64,000 bases of DNA. Source: Niabella pedocola. Its GTDB lineage: Bacteria > Bacteroidota > Bacteroidia > Chitinophagales > Chitinophagaceae. Below, one piece after another: positions 54,648-62,359 of this stretch; positions within the stretch are counted from its first letter, which is position 1, and each line of letters opens with the position of its first letter. Where the stretch lies: NCBI RefSeq assembly GCF_021044425.1, contig NZ_JAJNEC010000007.1, forward strand, positions 744,001 through 808,000, written 5' to 3'. Made by a program: the position numbers and the translations under genes. The notes beneath the pieces were generated by a model. That model did no database searches. It saw only the letters and a list, made by a program, of their open reading frames with translations, and was not told the DNA's origin.

Positions 54648-56307
54648 AAATTGCCTGGGACACTGCCACATTGGGATCTTCATCTCCCCTGATATTAGAG
54701 CCTGGCATAAAAGATCTAATAAATCTACTGGCCTCTACCCACAATGCCTCATAAGCTCTTCTGCTTCCAGGATTTGAAGCCCATCTATCCATCCTTGCTA
54801 CCTCTTGGCCGGCAAAGTCCAAACACCATGCCGTAATCTTGCTTGCCGCATAGTCGGTAAAATACCAATACTTTTTCCCGTCTTCCATTTTTGAGAATAT
54901 ATCGTTACTTGCAAACAGATTTGGGAAAAAATCTTCCAAATAGGTCAATGAAGAAAAATCTCTATTAAAATAATCATCTGGGGGCGTTTGGTTCATTACC
55001 AAATCAGAAATACCATTTGATAAGCTTACCAATGTGTTTGGAACATTGTTATACTGTGTGTTGTTTGTTTCGAATCTAAGCCCTCGGACATTCGTTTTAA
55101 AATACGAATTGTCATTTCCCTTTGAAAACTTAAATGTTTTGGGGCATAATTTATCTCGAGGTCGTGTTACTGGTGTAGTGCCACCACCACCGCCGCCACC
55201 GACGCCACCGGAACCACCAGAGCCACCATCTCCGGGTAAGGGGGTCCCGCCTCCTGGGTTAGTCCCAACTCCACCATCAGACCAAGTGCACGAACCAGTT
55301 TCTGACCACATAAGACTCCAACTGGATCCGCACGCTCCATTCCACGTTGGGGCCTCACAATTGAGCCTGTTATCTGCAATAGTCGTAGTAGCGACAGCTA
55401 CCTCGTTCAAAGAACCATTCTCCCCCGGACACTCAGCACCCCAATGGCATATCCTGGAACACGTCATAGTCGACTCAGAACCGATAGGCAGGAGGTCTAG
55501 ATTATATTCTACAACAATACCAAATAATTCCAAATAAGACTGAAGATCGATTTTTTGGAGCGTATTAATATTAAAAACATATTGTCCTGGGATTAAATAT
55601 TCGTCATCATTACCCTTTAGTTGTAATAACGAATCTACAGTAAACGGCATATTCCATTCTGCCATTAGGCCATTGGCGACTTGCTTACAAAAGAATGTAT
55701 CAACCCAAGCAGGATCCATTTCCAAAGGCAAAGTCACCGATCGGGCAAGCGTACGAGGACTTGGAGTTTTAGATTTTGAACTATACGAGTATGTAACGAG
55801 CTTTTTATTAATGTCCGTATAACTGACAACACCGGAGAAAATTTTATTAGGCGCACCTCCTTCAATAGCACTTTTCCCTGCTAAGGGATTGTTTTTGAGC
55901 TGGTAGTCCCCCTTTAAGAAAGTTAATGTCCCTGAACTACCATCAGCGGCATACGCAACTAAATAAGACTTCTCATTTAGGATGTTTAATTTCCGTTTCT
56001 CACCATTTATTGTTGCATATTCGTCATTAACCAAGGGCACAAAAAAATAATCTTTACCGCCAGCGTTTCGAGCACTTGATGCTTTCTCCCATTGTGGAGT
56101 TAGATTATAGGAAAAATGCGCGCCATACGAGACATTCAGCAGCACATTGGCATTGCCTTTTTCAAAATTACTTCTTAACCAAGCTATATTCACTGAACCA
56201 TCTTTCATGATGCCTGATTCGGAAAAGCTCCTTCGGCTACATCCGTAAAAAACAAGCAAAAGCGAGATAAGCAGTAATAGCGCAGATAGTTGTCTAGGGA
56301 TTTTCAT
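54628..56307 (-). CDS. Large multidomain lipoprotein with Gly-rich linker, possible effector
   Basis: A 559-residue protein. The start at 56307 (MKIPRQLSALLLLISLLLVF) gives a signal peptide ending F-Y-G-C, a relaxed lipobox. Residues about 20-300 form an N-terminal beta-rich part. It is followed by a Cys- and Trp-rich block of about 50 residues (CSRICHWGAECPGENG; CGSSWSLMWSETGSCTW) and a Gly/Pro/Ser linker at about 347-382. Then comes a separate C-terminal domain of about 175 residues (TFKFSKGNDNSYFKTNVRGL to the end QAIYAQKCE) with conserved-looking Trp/Asp/Arg. I do not recognise the C-terminal domain. It is first of three overlapping or closely packed genes. Confidence 0.72.
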   Translation of the reverse strand: MKIPRQLSALLLLISLLLVFYGCSRRSFSESGIMKDGSVNIAWLRSNFEKGNANVLLNVSYGAHFSYNLTPQWEKASSARNAGGKDYFFVPLVNDEYATINGEKRKLNILNEKSYLVAYAADGSSGTLTFLKGDYQLKNNPLAGKSAIEGGAPNKIFSGVVSYTDINKKLVTYSYSSKSKTPSPRTLARSVTLPLEMDPAWVDTFFCKQVANGLMAEWNMPFTVDSLLQLKGNDDEYLIPGQYVFNINTLQKIDLQSYLELFGIVVEYNLDLLPIGSESTMTCSRICHWGAECPGENGSLNEVAVATTTIADNRLNCEAPTWNGACGSSWSLMWSETGSCTWSDGGVGTNPGGGTPLPGDGGSGGSGGVGGGGGGGTTPVTRPRDKLCPKTFKFSKGNDNSYFKTNVRGLRFETNNTQYNNVPNTLVSLSNGISDLVMNQTPPDDYFNRDFSSLTYLEDFFPNLFASNDIFSKMEDGKKYWYFTDYAASKITAWCLDFAGQEVARMDRWASNPGSRRAYEALWVEASRFIRSFMPGSNIRGDEDPNVAVSQAIYAQKCE

Positions 56308-56734
56308 ATTCTTTATTTTGGTGTATTGATAATATATTCCCAAGTTCACCCCATAAAACATGCTAAAGTGATCTAGTGCAGTTATTCAATATTTCATAGC
56401 TCATTGAAGGCTATAGGCTTCTCATGATATTTATACTAATGTTTTATTTAGGTATCATAAAAATATAAATATAATTCAAATATCAAAAAATTTTTATTCA
56501 AAGATAAAATGGAACGCAAAAAGACACAAGCGATTTTACAGTGAGCTCAAGTTCGCTAAGATTCGAATCTTAAACCGATTACTATGAACTGAGCTCCATT
56601 TCAAGTATACAAAACACCTGTCCTCTTGCAATCTTCACTATTAAAGCGAAGAGCATGTTCAAATGAATATTTTCGAGAATGGTCAGTTTTTCTTCGGTCA
56701 TCAAGGAATGTCATACTTGATCAAGCCTGCCTGT
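56308..56734. other. AT-rich upstream region of the island cluster with palindromes
   Basis: About 427 bases. 56380-56520 is strongly AT-rich and should hold the promoter of the minus-strand island genes. At 56557-56572 TAAGATTCGAATCTTA is a perfect 16-base palindrome. It is nested in an outer inverted repeat, GAGCTC...GTTC at 56543-56554 and GAACTGAGCTC at 56586-56596, so a cruciform is possible. No gene recognised. Confidence 0.5.
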
Positions 56735-57109
56735 TTACGCCTCCGGCCAGCCCCCCCTGGTTCTTGCAATTTCGATCAGCCGCCGTCCTGCCGCCGTCAT
56801 TTTTCCTTCTGCCATCATGCGTTTTGCCCGTTCAATATTGGGCAGGCTCCAGTTGCTTTTCCGGGGGTTGCGGGGCGAAAAGGTGAGGTAATAACTTTCC
56901 GCATCCCGTTTCTTACACAAGCTGTCGATCCAGCCAAAGCAAAGCGCCTCCTCCGTGGCTTCAATGCGGTCCACCGAAGGCGTTTTACACCCCTTGTGAA
57001 AAAGGATCAGCCACACCGGCTCCTGTTTGGCGGCATGCTTTTGAAGCCAGCTGCGCCACTGACGACGGGTTTTGGCATACACCGCTATTTTTCCATCTTT
57101 TAGTTCCAT
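56735..57109 (-). pseudogene. YdeI/OmdA-family protein, 3' truncated
   Basis: 124 residues of a family normally about 190 long. The N-terminal YdeI part is intact (WLQKHAAKQEPVWLILFHKG, ATEEALCFGWIDSLCKKRDA, SYYLTFSPRNPRKSNWSLPN). The sequence then stops at RTRGGWPEA, just after the segment that in full-length members leads into a C-terminal AKR-ETR domain. A G7 run in the coding strand lies at the break (56751-56757 region). It is truncated at the right edge of the accessory island, so it is probably non-functional or shortened. Confidence 0.7.
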
Positions 57110-57111
57110 CG

Positions 57112-57330
57112 TTAACGGGTTGTATGTGTTTGATCCAATACAGCAGAAGTGTATTTACCGGTCATCATGCTGAAAAGGGCACCAAACGGATCCACTATGG
57201 ATGCCGTTTCAAAATGTCCTTTTCCTTCACTATAATCGGTAAGTGGCTCCTGGGCTGCATCTTTATGTATCAGCAACCGGTACAGGACGGTTTGTAAACG
57301 ATCTGCGGGCCATTGTGCTATTGTTGTCAT
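57112..57330 (-). pseudogene. VOC/glyoxalase-like domain remnant, N-terminal half missing
   Basis: About 72 residues that match only the C-terminal half of a glyoxalase/bleomycin-resistance-type domain: WPADRLQTVLYRLLIHKDAA, then HFETASIVDPFGALFSMMTG. Full domains are about 120-140 residues. No N-terminal half is found upstream. It abuts the YdeI gene. Probably a decayed gene. Confidence 0.5.
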
Positions 57331-57475
57331 ATCATCCACATTTAAGTGATTCAATAATACAAAGCTATTACCACGGTGTGACAGCCTTATGTCAGCAGAA
57401 AAAGGAACCATCCGGATTATTTTAAAAAAGCAGTTCGCCGCTTTCTTTGCCGGATCATTGCCGTTTTACCGTCCG

Positions 57476-58108
57476 TTACACGCCGGCGGCAGAAAGGCGT
57501 GCGTTGAGGTTTTCCGTGGCCTCAGGTCCCATTGCGGCAAACCATGCCGCCAGTTCCCTGCTGTTTTGGTTTTCGATCATCAGGCGCAGCAACAGGTCAT
57601 CATGCGCCGGTGGTGCTTTTTGCAGGGCTTCGGTTACCCGTTGCACCAGCTCCGCATCTGAATAAAGTGTCCACAAAAAGGGATTGATGAGCTGCTCTTC
57701 CATATTCATGTGGGAGAGGTTAAAAGCCACAAAGCCGGCATATTGTTCCAGGATCACAATGCCCGTTAATAATTGTTCCTGTTCACCGGAGGCACTTTCA
57801 AAACCGGTAAGCGCAGCCTCCACATCCTGTGTCAGCAATTCATCCTGATGATGTTGTTTTTCAAAAAACGCAGCCAGGGAGGGTGCGTTGGATTGCAGCA
57901 GCGGAAAAATAAAATGATCTTCAAGATATGCATGTTCCTGCAGCACTTCCAGCGATAGCCGGATACCGGCCACACAACCTGTGGCATCCGGCGATGTAAA
58001 GTCTGTTTTTTGCACCTGCAGTAATGTGTTGCAGAGCAGGGCCCTGATGGCTTTATGTGCCCGGTTGAAAAGATTAAACCGCGGGGGAGCTGTTGTTTTC
58101 ATCATCAA
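57476..58108 (-). CDS. Hemerythrin HHE-domain protein
   Basis: A 210-residue cytoplasmic four-helix protein. Iron-ligand-like positions are visible: RAHKAIRALL near residue 17, LQEHAYLEDHFIFPLL (H-x4-E-x-H near 58-64), EKQHHQDELL near 84, and FNLSHMNMEEQLINPFLW (H-x3-E) near 131. Such proteins bind a di-iron centre for oxygen or NO sensing/repair. Several Met codons cluster at the start (58108, 58105, 58102). The C-terminal 50 residues are an Ala-rich extension. No operon partner is obvious. Confidence 0.85.
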   Translation of the reverse strand: MMMKTTAPPRFNLFNRAHKAIRALLCNTLLQVQKTDFTSPDATGCVAGIRLSLEVLQEHAYLEDHFIFPLLQSNAPSLAAFFEKQHHQDELLTQDVEAALTGFESASGEQEQLLTGIVILEQYAGFVAFNLSHMNMEEQLINPFLWTLYSDAELVQRVTEALQKAPPAHDDLLLRLMIENQNSRELAAWFAAMGPEATENLNARLSAAGV

Positions 58109-58155
58109 AAAAATAGTAAAAGAAAAAAGCAGTTAGTTGGGTTGATGCTGCAAAG

Positions 58156-58344
58156 ATGCCCGCACACCATGATATCACCTTGCCAGGGCTGCATGAAATG
58201 TATATTTTTCCGTATGAAATGTTTTATGGGCCAACGACTGAATCATTGGTGCGGGCAGCGCTGCGCCGGCATCCGCAATCCGTTCCGGTAATACCCCGTA
58301 ACAACCAGGAGCATATTCTTATATGGGGTAACCCGTTCCGGTAA
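58156..58344 (+). CDS. Possible small protein, 62 codons
   Basis: A 62-codon plus-strand frame in the gap between the hemerythrin and PBP2 genes (product begins MPAHHDITLPGLHEMYIFPY). Its codons look reasonable for this genome and the frame fills the space, but it overlaps the 3' end of mrdA by 26 bases on the other strand. It has no signal or known domain. An 18-base direct repeat (58280 and 58333) lies within it and at its end. Confidence 0.25.
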   Translation: MPAHHDITLPGLHEMYIFPYEMFYGPTTESLVRAALRRHPQSVPVIPRNNQEHILIWGNPFR

Positions 58345-60481
58345 TACCCCACCGCCATTTTCTTTCGCCCGCAACGATCCGGGGGGTGCTGATGTGGTAT
58401 AGCGGAGTTCCCGGGCGCTTCATTCCTCCTGCAGCTACCGGTATGGCGAGGGGTTGGGGGCGCACTGTTCCAGAAGCACTATCTTTTTTTTCAGCCATTA
58501 CGGTGCGAACAGTGTGTTTTAAAAACGTTCGCAGCCGGGTGCTGTCCTTCGTCAGTTTGGTCCATTGTTCGGCCCTGATAGAGTCGGTTTTATATTGCAG
58601 CCGGTCAAAATACCAGGGCATCAGGTTGGCATGGGCAATCCGCTCCAGGTCGGCCTTGCTCCTGTTGGTCAGGCTATCCAGCAGGTATTGCTCCATCAGG
58701 ATGCGGGCAATGGGTCCGGCCCAGGTTCCACCAAAGCCGGCATTTTCCACCACCACGGCAATCGCAATTTTTGGATTGTCCTTTGGCGCAAAGCAGATGA
58801 ACATCGAGTTATCGTCCAGCTGTATACGCCGGCCATCCAATACGGTAGCATTTTCCGCCGTACCGGTTTTGGCGCATACATCAATGCCCGGGATGGCCGC
58901 TACTTTTGCGGTACCCTGTGTAACCACATCCTGCATCCCGTTAATGATGGCATCATAAGCAACAGCGGAAATATGCGTTAAGGCTTCCTGCCGCTGGCGG
59001 TACTTTTTCAACAGCGGGGCATCCGCCGCTGTTTCCCGTTCAATGCTGTCGATAAAATGCGGAATATAATAATAACCCCGGTTTGCAATAATACAGGTGG
59101 CATTGGCCAGTTGCAGGGGCGTTAGCAGCATCTTGTCCTGCCCCATACCCAGGGTAAGATTGGTACAGGAGGTCCAATTGCCTTTATAGTCCGCATCATA
59201 ATCTCCTACGGTGGGTATGTTCCCCTTATCTTCACTGGGCAGGTCTGTCCCCAGGCGCACGCCCAACCCCAGCCGGTGCATATACGCCTCCCATTTTTTA
59301 TACCCTTCTTTCACATTTCCATACCTGGGGTTATCTACGGTAAGCCGGTAAGTATTAACGAAGAAAGCATTACAGGAATGTGCAATGGCCAGGCGCAGGT
59401 TATCCGCATGCCCGGCCCAGGACTCCAGGCAGCCCGTCCTCCTGCCGCAGGCATAGTACCCGCCGCGGCAGGGGTAACCGGAAGCGGGCGTAATTACCCC
59501 TTCGTCCAGCGCCACCAGTCCGCCCAAGGGTTTAAATGTAGAGCCCGGCGGATAGCGTCCCTTAATGCCCCTGTTTAATAACGGCGCCCGTACATTCAGC
59601 GCCATTTTTGCGTAGTTTTTATTTTTTTCCGGCCCGGTAAGATCATTCGGGTTAAAGACCGGCCCCGATGCCATGGCCAGGATGCCGCCGGTTTTGGGAT
59701 CCAGCGCCACCACAGCCCCCACTTTATTGGCCATCAGTTTTTCCGCCAGCACCTGCAGGTCTACATCCAGCCAGGTTTTGAGCCCCCTGCCCGCAATGGC
59801 CGTGGTATCAAAACTACCGTTTTCATAATGCCCTACCAGCCGGTTCTTATTGTCCTTGATCATATACTGCACCCCGCGCCGCCCCATCAATACCTGTTCA
59901 TACTGGTATTCCAGCCCGTTCTTACCCCGGTAATCACCCATATGGTAAAAATTGTCCGACCGTTGGATATCTTTTTCATCCACTTCCCCGATGTATCCCA
60001 GGAAATGCGCGCCCGCATTATACGGGTAGGTACGTACCGGCCGTTGCTGCAAGGCAAAACCGGGAAAGCGCCAGCTGTTCTCTTCAAAGCGCGCCTGCAA
60101 CCCAGGCTCCAGCAGCGATTGAAATACGGAGGGCCGCATCCTGCTGTTTTTTACAATAGCGTTTACCATACGGCTCCGGAGCGTTGCCGTATCAATCCCC
60201 ATCAGCGTACAAAACGCAGCCGTATCCAGGTGCTTTACTTCGGCCGGTGTTACCACCAGGTCAAACATGATGGTATTGTTCAAAACAGCTCTTCCCTTCC
60301 GGTCGTAAATAATCCCCCGCTCCGGGTAAATGATCTTTTGAAAAACGGCATTGTCCTTTGCCAGTTCCAGGTATTTGCGGTTTACCAGCTGCAGGTTGGC
60401 CAGCTGGGCCACAATCAGCGCAAATACACATAAAATAATCAGCTTTATCACATAGCCTCTCGGCTTATTGAATACAGGCAT
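58319..60481 (-). CDS. mrdA: Penicillin-binding protein 2 (elongasome transpeptidase)
   Basis: A 720-residue membrane-anchored transpeptidase. One N-terminal transmembrane helix (IKLIILCVFALIVAQLANLQ), then the dimerisation/pedestal domain (IIYPERGIIYDRKGRAVLNN), then the transpeptidase domain from about 240. Its three active-site motifs are present: PPGSTFKPLG (S-x-x-K near 315), AHSCNAFF (S-C-N near 369), and VCAKTGTAEN (K-T-G near 537). It cross-links peptidoglycan during rod elongation. The C-terminal about 90 residues after the domain (DSIRAEQWTKLTKDSTRL...) are extra and polar. No mreBCD or rodA adjoin. Confidence 0.94.
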   Translation of the reverse strand: MPVFNKPRGYVIKLIILCVFALIVAQLANLQLVNRKYLELAKDNAVFQKIIYPERGIIYDRKGRAVLNNTIMFDLVVTPAEVKHLDTAAFCTLMGIDTATLRSRMVNAIVKNSRMRPSVFQSLLEPGLQARFEENSWRFPGFALQQRPVRTYPYNAGAHFLGYIGEVDEKDIQRSDNFYHMGDYRGKNGLEYQYEQVLMGRRGVQYMIKDNKNRLVGHYENGSFDTTAIAGRGLKTWLDVDLQVLAEKLMANKVGAVVALDPKTGGILAMASGPVFNPNDLTGPEKNKNYAKMALNVRAPLLNRGIKGRYPPGSTFKPLGGLVALDEGVITPASGYPCRGGYYACGRRTGCLESWAGHADNLRLAIAHSCNAFFVNTYRLTVDNPRYGNVKEGYKKWEAYMHRLGLGVRLGTDLPSEDKGNIPTVGDYDADYKGNWTSCTNLTLGMGQDKMLLTPLQLANATCIIANRGYYYIPHFIDSIERETAADAPLLKKYRQRQEALTHISAVAYDAIINGMQDVVTQGTAKVAAIPGIDVCAKTGTAENATVLDGRRIQLDDNSMFICFAPKDNPKIAIAVVVENAGFGGTWAGPIARILMEQYLLDSLTNRSKADLERIAHANLMPWYFDRLQYKTDSIRAEQWTKLTKDSTRLRTFLKHTVRTVMAEKKDSASGTVRPQPLAIPVAAGGMKRPGTPLYHISTPRIVAGERKWRWGITGTGYPI

Positions 60482-60505
60482 AAACGTGTTTAACGCTTTT
60501 ATTTT

Positions 60506-62008
60506 TTAAAGTACAGGTATGGGTTTCATCGACCCGGTTTCGCGGAAACGGGTATGCCAGCTCAGGGCCTCTTCCAGTACATGCGGGGTATGGCCGCCGC
60601 GTGCACAGGCCCGGTCAAAATAGGACTGCAGTGCTTCCTTATAATCCGGGTGCACACAATGATCGATGATGGTTTGTGCCCGCTCCCGGGGCGCCAGGCC
60701 TCTCAGGTCGGCAATACCGATCTCCGTAACCAGTATGTCTACATCATGCTCCGTATGGTCTACATGCGATACCATGGGCACAATATGGGAAATGGCATCG
60801 TCCTTTGATGCCGCCTGTGTTACAAAAATGCTGAGGTAGGCATTGCGGGCAAAATCGCCGGAGCCGCCGATGCCGTTCATGATCTGCGTGCCGCCGATAT
60901 GGGTAGAGTTTACGTTACCGTATAGGTCAAACTCAATAGCGGTGTTAATGGCAATAACCCCCAGCCGGCGGATAAGGCCCGGTGTATTGGAAATATTCTG
61001 CGGCCGCAACACAAATTTTTCCTTGTACTGCTGCAGGTTTTCAAATAACCGCCGGTGCCATCCTTCAGACACGGCCAGGGAGGAGGCGGAGGCAAAGGAA
61101 AGAATGCCCGCATCCATCAGCTCAAAGGTGCTGTCTTGCAGTACTTCGGAGAACATGGTAAGGTCATAAAAATTGCTTTGCCGGAATTCTGCCAGCACGG
61201 CATTGGCCACCCGGCCGATGCCTGCCTGCAAGGGTAACAAGCGGTCCGTAAGATGGCCCAGCCGCACTTCCGCCTCAAAAAACCGGAGGATATGCGCGGC
61301 CATGGCAGCCGTTTTTTCATCCGGCGGCGCAATGTCTGCAGGACTGTCGGGCAGATCCGTAAATACGATGGCGGCTATTTTATCCGGGTCTACCGGTATG
61401 GATTTGCGGCCGATCTTATTCCAGGGCGCTACAATGGGAATCACGTTCCGGTGCGGGTAGTCCTCCGCCTGGTAAATATCATGGATACCATATACCTCCA
61501 TGGGTATCGTGGTATTGATTTCGATGATCACCTGTTTGGCAAACGCCGCAAAGGTTACGGAGTTACCCACCGAGGTGGTGGGCACCAGGCTGCCGTCCCG
61601 CTCAATAAAGGCTACTTCAATTACGGCCATATCCAGCGGGTCGATGATCTTGTTGTGGATCTGCTCCGCGCTTTCGCTCAGGTGCTGGTCTATAAACAGG
61701 ATCTCGCCCTGGTTGATCTTATCCCTCAACACCTTATCCACCTGAAAGGGCATCCGCTTTTTTAACGCATGTGCCGCGGCCAGTTTTCCATCGGTACCAT
61801 GGCCTAAGGACGCGCCCGTAATCAGGTTGATCTGCAGCCGTTCATTTTGTGCGCGTGCGGCCAGTGCCGGCAATATCACTTTGCTGTCGCCCGCCTTGGT
61901 AAAACCGCTGGCGCCTACGGTCATGCCGTCTTTAAATAATGTTACGGCCTCTTCTGCGGTGGTTATTTTACTTTTTAACCGCTCCAGCCGTATGCGTTCG
62001 TTGAACAT
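60506..62008 (-). CDS. Acetyl-CoA hydrolase/transferase family protein
   Basis: A 500-residue class I CoA-transferase of the Ach1/Cat1 type, using acetate or succinate as CoA acceptor. Visible segments: LFKDGMTVGASGFTKAGDSK, HLSESAEQIHNKIIDPLDMA, NGIGGSGDFARNAYLSIFVT, VDHTEHDVDILVTEIGIADL and RGLAPRERAQTIIDHCVHPD. The start at 62008 (MFNERIRLERL) matches the family; a leader from 62050 is unlikely. It lies 24 bases upstream of mrdA on the same strand, but the functions are unrelated. Confidence 0.92.
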   Translation of the reverse strand: MFNERIRLERLKSKITTAEEAVTLFKDGMTVGASGFTKAGDSKVILPALAARAQNERLQINLITGASLGHGTDGKLAAAHALKKRMPFQVDKVLRDKINQGEILFIDQHLSESAEQIHNKIIDPLDMAVIEVAFIERDGSLVPTTSVGNSVTFAAFAKQVIIEINTTIPMEVYGIHDIYQAEDYPHRNVIPIVAPWNKIGRKSIPVDPDKIAAIVFTDLPDSPADIAPPDEKTAAMAAHILRFFEAEVRLGHLTDRLLPLQAGIGRVANAVLAEFRQSNFYDLTMFSEVLQDSTFELMDAGILSFASASSLAVSEGWHRRLFENLQQYKEKFVLRPQNISNTPGLIRRLGVIAINTAIEFDLYGNVNSTHIGGTQIMNGIGGSGDFARNAYLSIFVTQAASKDDAISHIVPMVSHVDHTEHDVDILVTEIGIADLRGLAPRERAQTIIDHCVHPDYKEALQSYFDRACARGGHTPHVLEEALSWHTRFRETGSMKPIPVL

Positions 62009-62359
62009 GTTGCAGGTTTTGAAGAATGATGGATGTTTTACGAGCAGCAAAATTACGGACAGCCTGCTATTGAAGACTGATGAAGATCAGCAGTAGGTAT
62101 AAATTTTTTCAGTACCCTGTTGGTTGCCACTGAAACACAGAAGCACTGAATTCGTTATGGCGATCCCCCGCATTCATCACAACAAGAGGTTGTCTGTGCT
62201 TCAGCGCTTCTGAGGCCAACAGCGGAGGTACCCAACCACCGCTGTTTTTGGTTGGCGCTACCGGCAGGTATTTTCAGTGCGGCTGCGGCCGTCAGAAGCA
62301 GGCCCATAAAAAAAGCCACCCGCAACACAGGTGGCCCTATTGATAACACAACTAAAAAC
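62009..62359. other. Intergenic region between smc and CoA-transferase
   Basis: About 350 bases. It holds the smc terminator (62308-62336) and an imperfect 13-base inverted repeat (CAGAAGCACTGAA at 62138, TTCAGCGCTTCTG at 62200, one mismatch). No gene recognised. Confidence 0.45.
62308..62336 (-). terminator. Rho-independent terminator of smc
   Basis: On the minus strand GCCACC / GGTGGC pairs around a short loop and is followed by seven T residues. It starts about 24 bases after the smc stop codon. Confidence 0.8.

Noticed and set aside
55170..55270. Gly-codon repeat in the island lipoprotein as a phase-variation tract
   Set aside because: The repeat is of mixed trinucleotides, so slippage would not shift the frame and would only change linker length.
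56557..56572. TTCGAATC as a tRNA T-loop
   Set aside because: It is part of a perfect palindrome; no acceptor, D or anticodon arms can be formed around it.
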